DNA of 64,000 bases from Collybiopsis luxurians FD-317 M1 (GCA_000827265.1 KN834788.1:248001-312000); one strand, 5' to 3'. Positions 22,605-35,780 are shown, numbered from the stretch's first letter. Numbers and translations: made by a program. Notes: generated by a model from the letters alone, not told the origin.

Positions 22605-22960
22605 GCAATCCATTAGTGGCATTAAGATGTTGAAAACATTCTAAGGCCCATGCGTCGGTGGAATATCGGATTTCATTTTCACAGGAGAAAGGAATGGTGT
22701 ATGACCATAAGACCTACATGCCAAGTATCCCATTTTCAGCGTATGATTCAGAAGCTGGTGATATCAACGCTTGTATAAACCTCAGATTTTTATGCACATC
22801 TTTTGCCTAGTTGTAGCTCTCACAGCACTCGCGGGCATTCCATAGAGTTGAGATGTCGTGGTAGTTGACTATATCAACCATTCTTCTACGCTTGGGAACA
22901 TTTAAATTTAGATTTGCTGAATTCTCAGTCTGATGCCATTTGATTGTACAGTAAACATCT
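22605..22960 (+). pseudogene. relic of a UbiA-family gene (3' part)
   Basis: The stretch around 22650-22720 (GGCCCATGCG, AGGAGAAAGG, GTATGACCATAAGAC) aligns by eye with the intact UbiA gene at 27458-27525 (CAGCCCATGC, AGAGAAAGG, GTATGACCACAAGAC). Further matches follow around 22815-22850 (CTCTCACAGCACTCGCGGGCATT against CTCTGACAGCACTCGAGGGCATC) and 22880-22950 (TTGGGAACAT, then CCATTTGATTG). The spliced reading frame is lost. This is a degenerate second copy, 4.8 kb upstream of the intact gene and on the same strand. Confidence 0.65.
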
Positions 22961-25900
22961 CATGTACTTATACGGAACTGGGGCCGCCGTTTTAAGTCGA
23001 CAATACGAAAACATTTATTTCAAGATCCAGAAAACTCGAAGAATATCCATAAGGTAAGTAGTTGCCAGCGCCTTCGCTTTCAATAAAGATTGAATTTGTC
23101 CATCATGCCTGATTTCCTTTTATTATGGTCGGACTGACACGAACATTGTGCTATTGAGCCAAACGAAGCCGGCTCAAAAAATATCCGAGAAAGATTACTT
23201 GTGAACAAGGCTCTTGTCTAGGTAACCAACGAGGATGCCGGAAGCAATCAAGTTACGCAGTTTATCTACAGTGAAATTTTTAAATGCGATATCTTGCTGT
23301 ATCGGTGGTTTGAACTCATGTGCCTTGCGTTCAAGCTGTTTTTATTACTATTATGCAGATGTATTATTCGGAACTCTATGCTCTATCGACGTCATGATCA
23401 TTCATCATATTTCAAGCTTGTACTACTACCAATAGGGTCACCGGTCTGAAGAAGAAACTTGACATTCAATTCTCTTGTCCAATCGAAAGAATGGATTCCG
23501 AAACTATTCTTCAACCCCCGCAACACCGCAAATGGGGTTATCGATCTTCTCTGAAAATACCTTCAATGTGAAAGATGCCACCGCAGACAAATATTTATGG
23601 AAGTTACCACATGTTACAGCGTTCTACGGTTGTGTTGTTCTTTGTCCCTTTATGGGATAGCTGGTTGGAGATCTAAAATTGTTTTCGGGCCGTCTCTGTC
23701 TTGACGAGACTCCGACGACTACTCTAAAACTGTCGCAACTTACCAGCTTCCTTGACAGCATTCTTAATATCACAGCTACCTTACGAACTATCTTCATATA
23801 CCTCACTGATTTTCGAAGCGGAGCCATTTCTGCAAATTGGTGATCTTACCACGTGTGATGGTACTAGAACCCGTTAATCCAATACCTTGAGTCTTTGAGA
23901 GTGTACTCCTATTGAGGTTTGTAGTGATGATTTTGCCAGTCAGAAGCATCAACTAGAATTCAATTTCTTTTTCCTATTGGCCAAACTTGTTCGTGGGTAT
24001 CAGATTGAAGTCCCTCTCCCCTCCTCCAGAAAAAATAATAAACAACTGAGTGTAGCACGTTTACCGTATCACTCCTCTATTCATCAAGTCCATTCATCAA
24101 GTGTCCATGTCGCTCTTGGCTGTCAGCGGTCACAAATAAAACTCTACAACGGAATATCATCCACCATTCTGCTGGTATGATGAATTGATATCTGGGAACC
24201 TCCCTATCTATGTGCTAGCTCCGAGTGCGTGAAGTGCGGGTAATTGTCAAGCAAATGTTCGAGCTAAGCTAAGCAAGCGCCTTATTCAGCTAGAGTACCA
24301 ATTACAGCTTTGAAAGAGTTGAAGAGTTTTAAACATTTCTAAAATTTCTACTGGTCTGTCATTCCTGGTATCCCGTCATTTTGTTATTCGTATAAAAATA
24401 TTGTGTGGTAGGAGGCAATGTATTAGTGTTGCCGGGGCTATCAACCGGTAGGAGCCATCTTCAAAGAGTTCTGACTCAAGCTGGATTCAAGCCGGCTCAA
24501 AGCTGCCCAGCCGATGGAATGAGGACAATGAAGATCCTTTGAGAATCAATACGGTTGGTGTAAATTCCGACTATGAAGCCATGAGCGATGCGGTGGGACG
24601 AAAATAGGCTCATAATTCCTTGTTGCAATCCGGAGCACTCGGTCCGTTCAGATGTGAGTAGTTGTTAATGTCACAACCACTATCGCTACTGCAATTTGTT
24701 TACCGCTGCTTACCGTCTTTTGACAAGTCTACTTCTGAGGCAGTGAGACTTCAAGCGTGAAGGTCACAGAAAGTCAATAATTGGTCACATCTGGCCTCTC
24801 AATGGTCATTTGGACGTCGTATCTGAAGTCTATTGCCCCATATTGACACCATCGTTTACAAATTATACGAAATACTCGCAATCTCATGTGATACGTCTTT
24901 GTTCGGATGCTTCCAACCGAGCTGCTTGCACTCGTTTTCGACTTCGCCAGAAATCCAAGAAAACCTCCGTCTCAGAGCCTTTCTCTGGTGAGATCTCCCA
25001 TCTCCAGAGACAAATCTCTTCTCCGTCAGGTTTAGAGCCCCACCCAGTTATGGTGGAGCAGACCAAACTTCTGCAAACGTCATTTAGGAAGACGGAGGCT
25101 TTACAACGGGCATGGTTGGATTTTCTAAAAAAACATGGCATTCTATTGCAATCATCCTCCACGAGTGGTGCCTCTGTAGCCTTACTTTCAGTTTCTGTCA
25201 TCGGCGTCATTTTATCATTTTTGGTGAGGAGACGGTTGCCTTTGAAACCTCCTGAAATGTAGTGCAGCAATCCACAGGTCAATGGGACTTACAATGATCG
25301 TTCTATTATGATCCTCAGGCTGTTGTTCCAGCCTTATTCTTGCTGCTTTTACCCATCTCATCTGACCTCAAATTGTTTGAGACCCTTTCTGCATCTCGCA
25401 CTCCTTGTAGGGGATCTTTTGTTGTTTTGTCCTTGTTCTATTACCTGGCATTACATGAGTGCTACCTTATCTTACCGTCGAGACGAGCTGACAAGGTGGG
25501 AATTTTTCCGCTTGAGCAATAAGTTACTCCGTATACCATAGCGTAGTCAGTCGACTTCAAATTGTTCTCATTGTTTGGACTGAGTCAGGTGGGATATGGG
25601 GGGTTCAAGACAAAGTAAATGATTCATGGAGGCTTCAATACTTATATTAAAATAATCAAGTCTAGGCAGTAGCAAAAGTTCCGGTATATAAAGATTCTAC
25701 AGACCCGCCCTGAATCGACATTTAGAAAGCTATAAACAGCTCAAAGAGAGTTCTTGAAACTCACATGACATACCTAGTCTCGGTCAGAAACAAAGCCCAC
25801 ATACTGCAGGATTGTTTCCGAGTTTTTTACGAAAGGCTGGAGGTGTCTGAGAGATTGTAGAAGGGCCGGAAAGACTCTGGGTTGATGGAGCCATGCTGCT

Positions 25901-26701
25901 GCCCTCAGTTGAACTTCGGAGCGTTCTCCTTCGAGCCGGAATGGCTCACGTAAGGGCAGCAGCCAGCTGTCTGGCTCGGCGACTGGCTACCGGCCAATTC
26001 GCAAGACGCAGCAACACCAATCTCATGCGTGGCGAATTAGCAGGTCACCAAAGTGTTTCATGTTCTAATTCAATTTCTCCTGGGCGGACAATTGCTTCAC
26101 ATATCGGTCTGTCCCACTGATTAGATCATGTTACTCCTAGTAACTTGAACTTCTATTAATACCCAGCCGAAATAGCCTGACTGGATCCCTTTCACCCAGC
26201 ACTCCAGAGATCTCGTACCTGACACAAAAGCGCATTCAAGCCAAAAGTGAATGGAGGAGAAAGAGCCTTACTAAATGGAACTCTCTCCCACTATATATAG
26301 GAGCTGTTTTTGTCGTTTTGACGCCAGTTAACTAACGCCGGAACTTGGAGCTGGTGCTTCTTTAATCCAGTATTCAATCTTTAGCCTTACTGAGGCAGCA
26401 ATGCCCGACTCATCAATGGTAAAACGGCTGGCTCATAGTAAGATAACTTTACGTGTGAAGTACGGAGAAAAAATACAGACGAACATTCATTGCACCTGTA
26501 ACGTCAGCGAGATTCTGTCCAATCTCGGATGTTTTCAGGCTGCTTTGAAACCCACAACAAGTTTGGGAGACGGAACTGGATTTCGACCATACGTTCTTTG
26601 AACTCAAAGCAGTTAGTTCGCAAGTTTTTCCAAAGGATAAATAGACCCTGTTTTCTTTTTTCTTTTGCCAGCCAGAACCCAGCGTGTCCAAGCTCAGTCT
26701 A
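22961..26701. other. long gene-poor stretch
   Basis: I see no convincing gene in these 3.7 kb. An open frame at 24810-25262 (+) starts with TTG rather than ATG but ends with a hydrophobic segment (VALLSVSVIGVILSFLV) followed by RRR, which could be a tail-anchored protein or a chance frame. GCTGCTGCCCT at 25895-25905 is inverted at 25953-25963. A TATA-like TATATATAGG lies at 26292-26301. The frame at 26401-26601 just upstream of the UbiA gene shows no conserved feature. Confidence 0.3.
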
Positions 26702-27707
26702 ATGTCTGTCGCGAAAATGCTCCAAACCCCATACAACATTCTCACTCGTGAACTTGATATCTTTCTGGCATTCTCCTGGAGAGACTGGTCCGCTTCCATC
26801 ATCCCGGGGTTTTTGTTCTCTATCGGCGCGATGAGGACTCTAACCTCTCCGCACCCGTTGATCATCTTCCAGAGATATCTCCTCCTTACCGTTTGGCTCA
26901 CAGTATACATCTACCTTTTTGATCTCTGGAACCAGATACCAAGTATCGAAGAAGACCGTATTAATAAACCTGACCGACCTCTACCCTCGGGAAAACTCAC
27001 CATTGCCGGTGCAAAGACACGATGGGCCCTGTCACTGGGAGCGTTCCTCTCCACAGCAGTATACGAGCCCTATCTTCTGGTGGAGACAATCACTTGGGTT
27101 CTCATTACCGCTTTATTATGCGCAACGCCATTTGGTAACCACTGGCTAGTAAAGAACTGCATTGGGATGAGCACCGGTGGATGGGCCCTACTTCGAGCGT
27201 CTTGGAAAGCCATTGCGCCATTGACACCGCAGGCTAACCGTCATGTTCTCGGGGTGTGTTTTTGGGCAGGCTTACTAACACACATTCAAGATTTTCGGGA
27301 TGTAAAAGGCGACATTACGGTAGGCCGGAAGACTTTACCTATTGCGGTTGGCAACTCGAATGGGAGGCGAATTCTTACATTCTTCCTTATGCCTGTGGCA
27401 TTGGTGGGACTGTGGATAGGTGATGTACTGCCGCTCGCGCCATACCTACTTGTTGCAGCCCATGCATATGTGGGATATCGTCTCCTACAAGAGAAAGGTG
27501 GATTGTATGACCACAAGACATACATGGTGGGTATCTCCGCCTTCTTAGTTTCAGCTTATCAAACTCATTGCATTTGCAATTTCCCAATTCCAGATGTATA
27601 CATACATTTGGTGTCTGATGCTAACTCTGACAGCACTCGAGGGCATCGGCACTGAATGGATTGCTACTGCCCATGTCAAGCACCTTTTCATGCTTTGGAA
27701 CATGTAA
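26702..27707 (+). CDS. UbiA-family prenyltransferase or UbiA-type terpene cyclase (312 residues)
   Basis: Exon 1 is 26702-27526 and exon 2 is 27594-27707, with a 67-nt intron (gtgggt...ccag) in phase 0. Without splicing, the frame ends in an unrelated tail; splicing gives HKTYM followed by MYTYIWCLMLTLTALEG, as expected for the family's last helix. The two Asp-rich motifs are present: NQIPSIEEDRINKPDRP (77-93) and QDFRDVKGD (196-204). These bind Mg-diphosphate in UbiA enzymes. There are about eight hydrophobic helices. The start at 26702 was chosen because an upstream in-frame codon is only GTG. Family knowledge allows prenyl transfer to an aromatic acceptor or a cyclase role; the substrate cannot be told. 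The neighbours are not a recognisable biosynthetic cluster. Confidence 0.85.
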
Positions 27708-29897
27708 TTTAGGGTAGTTAGAGTCTCGATCTAGGGCCATTTAATTGGCAAATCCAATTACAGTCATAAACCTATATCATATGACCATATTTATATAGTA
27801 GAGGCTCTCTTCTACTACTGGTATACGCCCTTGGTGCAGAATATATGCTGTAACCATTCATTCAATTTGTAATGAGATTCTGATGTTGTTTTGAAAATGT
27901 CACACTAGTCTCAGCTTATTAAGCAAATTCTCCAAATCAATCTTTGGGTTGATCTGTGACCCAAGTTAGGCTCAAGTTGGGCTTTAATACTACTTGTGCT
28001 CCACTCTAGAGACTAGTTTTACTATGAGGTATATTTGAACTTGTACACTCAAAAAATACATGTTATTTACTATTCTCAAAAGCTTTGTGATCTCACTGCT
28101 TCTGTGGTATTTCTGATTTCCGGTTTAGAGCTACTTTAACCTTTTTTTTCGTCCGCCACCTTGCTTATTCCATAAAAATCATGAAAATTTAATTACTGTA
28201 TTTACAAATTATAATTTCCACTGCGGTCGGATAAGTATTTGATAGCTAAATTTTTAGACATAGTCACCCGGTTCTCAGCACTTTGTTGAAATGTGCCGGC
28301 TCTGGCCCGGAGCCCCTGGGCCCCAGGCGTGCTTCATCAATTATGTCAAGCACCTCCAGAATGTTGAGACATATGACAAACGTTCTCCAAACGCGAAGTC
28401 CACATGTAACGACCATATAGCCGTCAGCAAAATTCATCAGGTTGATAGTAGGAGGTAATACCAAAAATAGCAGCCCCACTAGCTGTTTTGTGAAGACACA
28501 TGAGGATAACAGCCAGTTGAGTCAAGAAGAGTTGACCGATCGGAAGATGGTGATTGGCATTTCGTAACTGAAGGCAGCGCTAGCCGTGGCAAGGACTTGC
28601 ATCCGTACTGATAGATCACCCCAAGATTAGCGACATTAGCGACTGGTCACTGCCTAAACGCTCAATTTACATTGATGTCTCCATATAAAAAAACTCCGAA
28701 CATGCGGCAGATGACTCGATAACTTTCATTTCAAGATCTGCATTAAATTCAAATTGGGCTCTGGTTAAGTTTTTCCGGTGCGTTGGTGCGAAATGTGAAA
28801 CGGCGTCATGAAGCTCAAATTTGAGATAGTTACAACAAATGTAAGGTTGAGGGTTCAGCAGACGCGCATTAAATATAAAATTTTGTAAAAACGTAACGCA
28901 ATCTGAAGTTTGTTGTTGAAGGACCTCTACGGCCGGAACTGTCAACCGTAGAAGACTCATCCATCTTTTTCGTGCGCTTAACAAACGTCTGCCAAAATGA
29001 AATCATGATGGTTTAGTATCCAGAGGAAGCTGTGCTTGAATGGAAGGACGGGCTACGATCAACGTAGAGTCATTTTCATGACAACAGGTAAATCGACCGA
29101 AATTATAAATATTAGTCCTTGAGTTCATATCTTTCCGTGACTATGTTTCGTCATCACTGTACAATGACATGCATTCCAAATTACTCAATGCTCATCTTCA
29201 ATTTGACCCCTCCTGGGCACCCAATAGAGATCTATCACTGCTTATACCCCTTCAGAAACTGACTTCAAAATGTCGTTATTTACGATACTAGACGCTCACC
29301 GGTCTTCGGCAGATCCTCAACAGCTTTCTAATTCGATCGCGATAGGAATGCACGCCTCTTCTTTTTTTGGCGTGCGGTTCAACAGCTTTCTGCCTCGTTG
29401 CTGTTAGATAGGAATTTGGACACAGCCTCTTAGAGCCTCTTCCGCTCTGCAGTGCAGCCACTGTATCCTCAACAGCAATAGCGCTCTAAGCCCTATCTCC
29501 GCCTCCGCTGTACTATGTCCAATAAGGATTTCCTCAGTGATACTAGTACAGGATTACTTTTACTTTACCGCCACACACCTTTCCTTCATGAGCTTCGACT
29601 TCCATTTTCTTTTGTTGCTTTGTTCTTTGGAGTACGTATGGTTATACCTTTCCAAGCTTGTATGATTAGTATGGAAGCGCGAAGGACGGAAGTGGCGATT
29701 CTGTGGCTGGTCGCTTCGAACCCTATCTTCGTACCTATCTTGATTTAATTTAAAACTATCCCCGGATGACCTCTCAGCGTTAATATCGAATCGATGTATA
29801 AAGGTACACCCCATAGATCGAAGAGGATCCCAGTTTCTCCTTCCCTTCACAGCGAGCGACTTGTAAGCGATTGAACACCAATTGTAGGATATCGAAT
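27708..29897. other. intergenic with possible coding relics
   Basis: No intact gene is seen. On the minus strand, 28984-28667 encodes a coding-like polar sequence (MSLLRLTVPAVEVLQQQTSD) and 28600-28264 a hydrophobic one (GLLFLVLPPTINLMNFADGY); stops and a frame change separate them. They may be pieces of one decayed gene of unknown family. An open frame at 29515-29748 (+) shows nothing recognisable. Confidence 0.3.
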
Positions 29898-32154
29898 ATG
29901 GAAGACACGATCAATTCGAAACGTCAGATGCCAATTGAAGAGATGCCAGTGTCTACGGTGGGCAGATTGAAACCATTTTCGTGGCGTAACACTCACCCAA
30001 TCCTCATCCTAATTCTCATTACATTTCTCATCTCCTTACGACTTTCATAGTCGACTCAGGATCACAAAACTAATATTCAAGGCTGGCACTTTGGCCCTCA
30101 CGAATTTGATTTCTGCTCTTCTCCTGAGCCCATCTTTCTCGATCCTCCCTCCGTAGTCGTTACGAATTCTGTGGATGCGGACACAGACAGCGAGGCTGAT
30201 TCGGACGCAGATGAACTTGCGCCCAGCATTTCCCATCGTACTAAGGTCCCAGCTGAAATTATTCCAAACGATATCATCGAGTTCTCGGCTCCTGTTTCGA
30301 ATTTCGACCTTCCCGGGCCTTATACATACCCGAAAGATATTTTCGACGAGTTCGCAGCTCCATATATTCCTGCTGCACCCGTTGTGCCCCCACCCCCTCA
30401 GTGGTCCTACCCCGACCCCGTTCCTTTCATCTCCTCGACTGCTGCACCGATCCAGAGTGCTCACGATTGGACTCCGCACTACCTAGTCCCTCGAAGTCAG
30501 ACGCAGAGTTACCCAGGTATCGATGACTTGTATCCCCTCGCTCCCCCGGCTCTGTCCACGGCTCCTTTGAATGATTATGCTTCCGCAATTTATCCACACT
30601 TGTACCCGTCCCCGTACACGCCTTCCTCCCCGTACGCGAAAGCGCCTATCCCTCCTTACCCAGCTATGAATCCGGCACCGTATCCTCTCAAAGACTCCTA
30701 CGTTCCTTGGCGTAATCTTGATGTCTTTGCTAAGGACTATATTCCTCCCTACGATGACGAAGGCGAATACGAACCGTCCGAATATCTGGGCCCAGATCCC
30801 GTCGTCTATCCTTACACCTATTCTGTGCCATCACCGAGGGATTTGTCTCCCGAGGTCGAGAAAGGTGTGAGGAATATGGACATCGATCTCTCAAAGCGCG
30901 GAGAGCTGGCCAAGCAAACGAAGAAGAGGTGGCTAAAGGATCTTTTGAGAGCTGTGTTTGGTGTAAGTTGACATGTCTAACTCATTGATTTTTTTCGCTT
31001 ATGTTGATTGGGACATGTAGTATGGCTTGTTCTCATTGGGGATAACGATGTTCCTGCTCGGATTGGTATATTTGTACGACGCCGATAAACAGTACAGGAA
31101 GATAGCGGAGCAAACTGAGGCTTTATCTGCAGATTTCGGGTAAGTTTACTCCGCGAGGTTTACTTCCTTTTTTGTGTTGCTCTTGACTTATCCCGATTCC
31201 AGGTGCAACTCGACCCTCGCCAGTCTAAAAAGTACTTCTTCCAATCAATTTATCACATCCTTTCCATCCCCAGCTTGTGAAAACTCAGCCGCGTTCGCCG
31301 ACGTCGATTCCTTTCACGTCTACATGAATGCCCTCCGTCCTTATTTCAATCTCTTTTCCTTGGTCGTAGCCTACACCATCATCGTCCTAAGCATCACTGC
31401 CTGGCGCACGGCTCGCAAAATCGTTCGCTGTGTGGACAAGGGTAATAAATTCTTCGATACGTATATTTCGCAGCGGGCCGCCAGGAAAGAGGAGAAAGCG
31501 ATAAGAGCTCAAATACGTGCCCAAACTTCGCATCTCCTCTCCCCCGATCAGGATTCATTGAGCCCCAAACCTCACCATTGTGGATGTTCCACTTGCACCC
31601 TGGGATCTACCTCTGTACGATCCTCTCTCGGCCTTTACGAAACCCTCAAACCTAGGACCCCAGAAGAATGGATATGCAAAGCACTTCAGATGGTCTTCAC
31701 CCTCCATATCCCTCTCATTCTTCTCATCTCCGTTTATTACCCCCTCTTCTCACAAGGCGGCCCTGTTCCTGGATCGTATTTGGATTACACATCTAACGCG
31801 TTCATTGCTCTCACCTGCTTCATCTCCGTCACAAAATTCACCCGTCAACTCGTTGCTCCGAAACACGAATCTGATGCCGACTGGAGTCGTGATGGGATGA
31901 ACGAGTTCATCGAGGGGACAGGATCGATGTTAAACGAGACGAGGGTGGCGGTCCCATGGGTGTGCGCGAAGATGTGGAAGGGGGTAATGGGCAGTGAGTG
32001 GGAGGATATGGCGGAGGCTTGGGAGGACGACGTCAGGGAAGAGAGAATCATACGAAAAGTGGAAAAAATGCCCAAGAATTCTGGGGTGGGAAAAAATGAC
32101 AAGGCTGGATTGAAGAGAGCCGAAAACGAAAAAGGAGCTTGGGAAATGGTCTAA
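29898..32154 (+). CDS. integral membrane protein of unknown function, 680 residues
   Basis: Exons: 29898-29957, 30051-30962, 31021-31139 and 31203-32154, with consistent phases. The donor of intron 1 could also be 6 nt earlier. An in-frame TAG at 30048-30050 lies in intron 1 as the acceptor. Residues 21-300 form a long Pro/Tyr/Ser-rich, acidic N-terminal region with many YP, PYP and PPY units. Membrane segments are likely at about 326-346 (FSLGITMFLLGLVYLYD), 411-431 (NLFSLVVAYTIIVLSITAW), 527-546 (VFTLHIPLILLISVYYPLF) and perhaps 562-575. A Cys-rich HHCGCSTC lies at about 488-495, and a charged tail follows. The design suggests a membrane anchor with a large disordered arm. I do not recognise the family beyond its being typical of Agaricomycete orphan proteins. 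Confidence 0.7.
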
Positions 32155-33142
32155 AGGACTAATAAGTAAATACAAATGAATTGGGTAAAATATTCATCAA
32201 GTTCTCTCGTACTTATGCTAATTCACAATGTAAAATGTTATCTATCAAATCATACAAACGATATTTCCCAATATTATAAATCGTCAGGACGACTTAAAAT
32301 ATTTCAGCGAATTCAACTTCTCTTCTCCAAAGCCTATACCCGACATAAACTATAAACCGGCACACAGGAGTGCTTAGTTCGAGGATACCCTCACTAGACA
32401 ATTACTGTTACAGGATAGTATGCCCTTGGTACACCTCCCACCCTTCCCTGATTTGACTCCATCTGAGAGCCTCAACACGAGAGTTGAGAGTGTAGCTGCT
32501 GCTCGCAGTAGTAATAGCATATATGGTCTCAGCAATTATGATATCTCCGGCATGCAGGTGCATTGTTGAGGGATGAAGGGATGGTGGAAACCGGAAATTC
32601 GTGAGAAGCGTTTTGGCCGGAGCTTTAGGATGTTGTAACTGGGTTCCAGGGAATAAGTTGTCAGAAGATTATGGGATAGGTCATGAATAGCTTCGTACTC
32701 AGTGAAATTGAAGGGAGCTGGAAATCTATGTATCAAATTATATGCTTACCCTTTTTCCATTTTTAGCATTTGGATACTTTAGTTTGTAAGTATTTTGTGC
32801 TACATTATTATATAAATATTCTAACCCCCAATATTGAATATCTACAAGTTAGAAGTATCCCAACACAAACTTTGAAGGTTGAATTGACATCCGAAAGTGT
32901 TAAGAAACAAAAGTTGAGAGTCAGGACAGGAAAAGTTGAGGGAAAATCAGTATTGTCATTCTATTGAGAGTGTCGGTATGTCTATGTGGAAATGAATAGG
33001 AAATGGAATAGAGACGAAGCGTAGGAAGCAAAGAAGTTGTATATGGCACGGGCAGCACTAAACACCGGGCTGACTTCCTCGACAGAAAGTATTCTTCCGA
33101 GATGATCCCTCATTGAGGGCCTTCCTTGATATTAACTGTGGC
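32155..33142. other. intergenic between convergent genes
   Basis: I see no gene. The stretch is AT-rich with only short open frames. Confidence 0.4.
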
Positions 33143-34376
33143 CTAGTCCATATAGATAGTCTCGACTACAGGAGACCTGTCCACATTGATTAAAATGATC
33201 ACAGCAATCGGATACCAAGCCTATTGAAATTATTCATTCAGATGAACTAGGGTTGCGGATGGGGACAATACTCACAGCTGCCACACCAGATATGGCCTCA
33301 ATAACAATGAGTAGGAACCTCGGTAAATTTACCACAGCCGCATATGTGTTTACTATGGTGAGAGCAGTATATACTGCCTGTATTGAACAGTATATAGCAC
33401 CAGACTCGATTAACAGAAGCAGGACATTTTCAATCCTAGTCCTTCTGTGAACTTCAGCTTGCACCAGGAAACTGCGGTGCTTCCTGCATGATACCCATTT
33501 ATTGAAGATCAATAGTAATATCTAGAAATTGGACCACTTACCATGCCTTCCACGCAATCAAACTTGTAGCACACATGTTGACTACCAGGGAGAGCAGATC
33601 CGATACCCAGTCCAGAACTATACTTCCACCAACATTTTCTGTATTGATCTGAACGTCGATCAAGATGCAATCAACAATATTAATTCCTATGTTAAGTAGG
33701 TTTATGGATGTATCATCCTGAGAGTATCGAGGACATACCAACATTAGCAGTCATAAGAAAGGCAAGAATATACCGCAATAATACGTTATGTTGGAACAAG
33801 ATCCAAGCTCTCCAGACTACAATGAAATCACTCAAAAGTGCCTGGTAAACAGAATCAGACATCGAATGAGGGAGAAACGCATTAAACTAACATTAATTGT
33901 CCCCACCCATGAGAGTGTATATGTCAGAGGTAAAGCTTTTGTGCCTGCCCTCTGTGCCTGGGCGTCAAATCCCCCCTGTACTTCAGGCTCCACTTGATCA
34001 AAAGTGAACCCATCTAATATTAGGTTGGCTCCCCCGAGGGCAATAATATTCCAGGTGAAGGTAATCGATATGATGATTAGACAAACAACAACTGTAGTAT
34101 GAGTGCGGGCCCAGGATCTAGTTCTGTGGAGGAGACGAAGTCAAGAAGACGGTCAGGTCAGAAATCTCGAAACTTCATACAATAGAGGTCGAGTAGCAAT
34201 GAACATCCCCAGAATAAATAGCCCTAGACAAAAATAATATTTGAGCGTTGCTATTGACAAGTCATAGCTCCTTAATTGTCCATACCGTAGCCAGTCACTA
34301 TCAGTATCAAACTTATGGTGTTGAAGTAGAACCCAGAGGCATATTCAGCAATTGCTTGTTGCTCTTCCGGAGTCAT
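33143..34376 (-). CDS. seven-transmembrane hypothetical protein, paralogue B (299 residues)
   Basis: Seven exons: 34376-34286, 34223-34181, 34123-33892, 33841-33739, 33686-33542, 33483-33276 and 33220-33143. Exons 1-4 have exactly the same lengths as in paralogue A (91, 43, 232, 103 nt), and all phases agree. The start is MTPEEQQ. Conserved blocks are ALLSDFIVVWRAWILF, VLDWVSDLLSLVVNM, LLLLIESGAIYCSIQAVYTA and the final AWYPIAVIILINVDRSPVVE. The C-terminal tail is shorter than in the other copies. It is intact and lies on the opposite strand to the other three copies, so it moved by more than simple tandem duplication. The function is unknown. Confidence 0.85.
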
Positions 34377-34422
34377 TAACAAAGTGAGAGATATTTAGCA
34401 TGACCGTTGCTGTAAGGGTTCC

Positions 34423-34429
34423 GTTTATA
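34423..34429 (-). promoter_or_regulatory. TATA-like box of 7TM gene B
   Basis: TATAAAC on the minus strand about 47 nt before the start codon, matching the placement in the other paralogues. Confidence 0.45.
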
Positions 34430-35780
34430 TAGTGACCCGTTGAAGTAACTCGTGAATGTTGCCTACAAGTTAGACTACCTCGATACATGTTTAATGCGAA
34501 TTTATTTTTAGGTGGACGCTTGGTCGAAAAGGCTCGAAGTATTCCAGCTGTGTTTGTTAGGAACCGAATCATTATAACCCACATGGGTATCTTGATCTGC
34601 CTGATTGAAGACTACATTCGTAAGAGCATGAGACGGCTTGTGCCTAATTGCGTGAAAGAAGGGTTATACTTTATGGCAACATCCATCAGCGCTCCGGAAA
34701 TATGGCAGGATTACTCACTCCAAGACATACAAAAGGCTGCGAGAATTGGTAAAAATGGCGAGGTGACTTTTGTGTCAGAAGCTAAGATCCAATTCACGAG
34801 TATCGCAGTCTTGTTGATAAGATGTTCGCAACTGCCAAGAAGGCAAAGATGGCAGTTATTGATAGCTTATCATCAGTGCACAGGAGACAGGCGACTATCT
34901 GACATCTCAGCTGAGGGCAGAGAAGTATAAGTTACACGCTTGAATGAATGAACGCTCAACGATTATCAATTGTCCTCATTCACGGTCACGAGGCTTGGGG
35001 ACTTGGCATTTGCTCCAACTGAGATTCGAGGAGGCCTGCTTCCTGATATACTCTCTTTGTTCACCCCCGCCTGCTCTCACTCTGTTCCCGTCCCTAGGGT
35101 GACTTATAAGTACACTTTCGCTGGGCATTCTCTAATATTCATATTGGCCTTTCGAAACTCTCGCTTAGAGTAAAGAACAAACAATTCAACTCGTCGGTCT
35201 CGATCATATATTACTGAATATTGTCCCCTATCTGGTCAACCCCCTTGCTTTTTTACAATCTTTTGCGATAAAGGTAGTCGCTTGTAAGTTTGCAAAGTCC
35301 CAGATATCCAGTATACTCAGGCTGCCCCCGGAATCGGCCATCCTGTTCCATATGCCCTAAAGCTTGAGCGCGATTTTCAAAGAAATGTTCATCAAGGATA
35401 CAACCTGTTACCTCGGTTTTAATTGATACTTGGATGACAGACCCATGAGCGAGCTCCAACATGTGAATGGGTGTGATAGGAGTGGGAGAATACAGTGTTG
35501 GAAGCCCGGAAAGAGTGTATAGGAGGGTAGGACGGTGTGAAGTAGGACGAAATGTTAGAGCGAATGAACTCGAAAGCGCTGGCATTATGGGGGGAGGAAT
35601 AAATCGGGCGCCTATAAGATGGACTATCATGGACACTGAGAGAAATTTTATGAATTCTATGTGTCATCCGTCATCTCGTGCAGGTTGAGTCTCCAAATCT
35701 AGAAAGTCGTTAGAGAAGGCTCGCACGCAACTCGCACGCCGGCCTTTCTTAGGGACTACCATTGATATCTGACCACGTAG
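34430..35780. other. intergenic between divergent genes
   Basis: This should hold the promoters of 7TM gene B and the tannase. An open frame at 34487-34930 (+) and one at 35253-35630 (-, 125 residues) have no recognisable feature and lengths compatible with chance. Confidence 0.3.

Noticed and set aside
24810..25262. 150-residue frame with C-terminal hydrophobic segment
   Set aside because: Starts at TTG, competes with a frame of similar length on the other strand, and has no recognisable homologue; mentioned only within the gene-poor stretch.
26684..27655. Single-exon reading of the UbiA gene
   Set aside because: Starts at GTG and ends in an unrelated tail; splicing at 27527-27593 restores the expected C-terminal helix.
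34487..34930. 147-residue open frame upstream of 7TM gene B
   Set aside because: No recognisable features, and several frames of this length are expected by chance in 64 kb on six frames.
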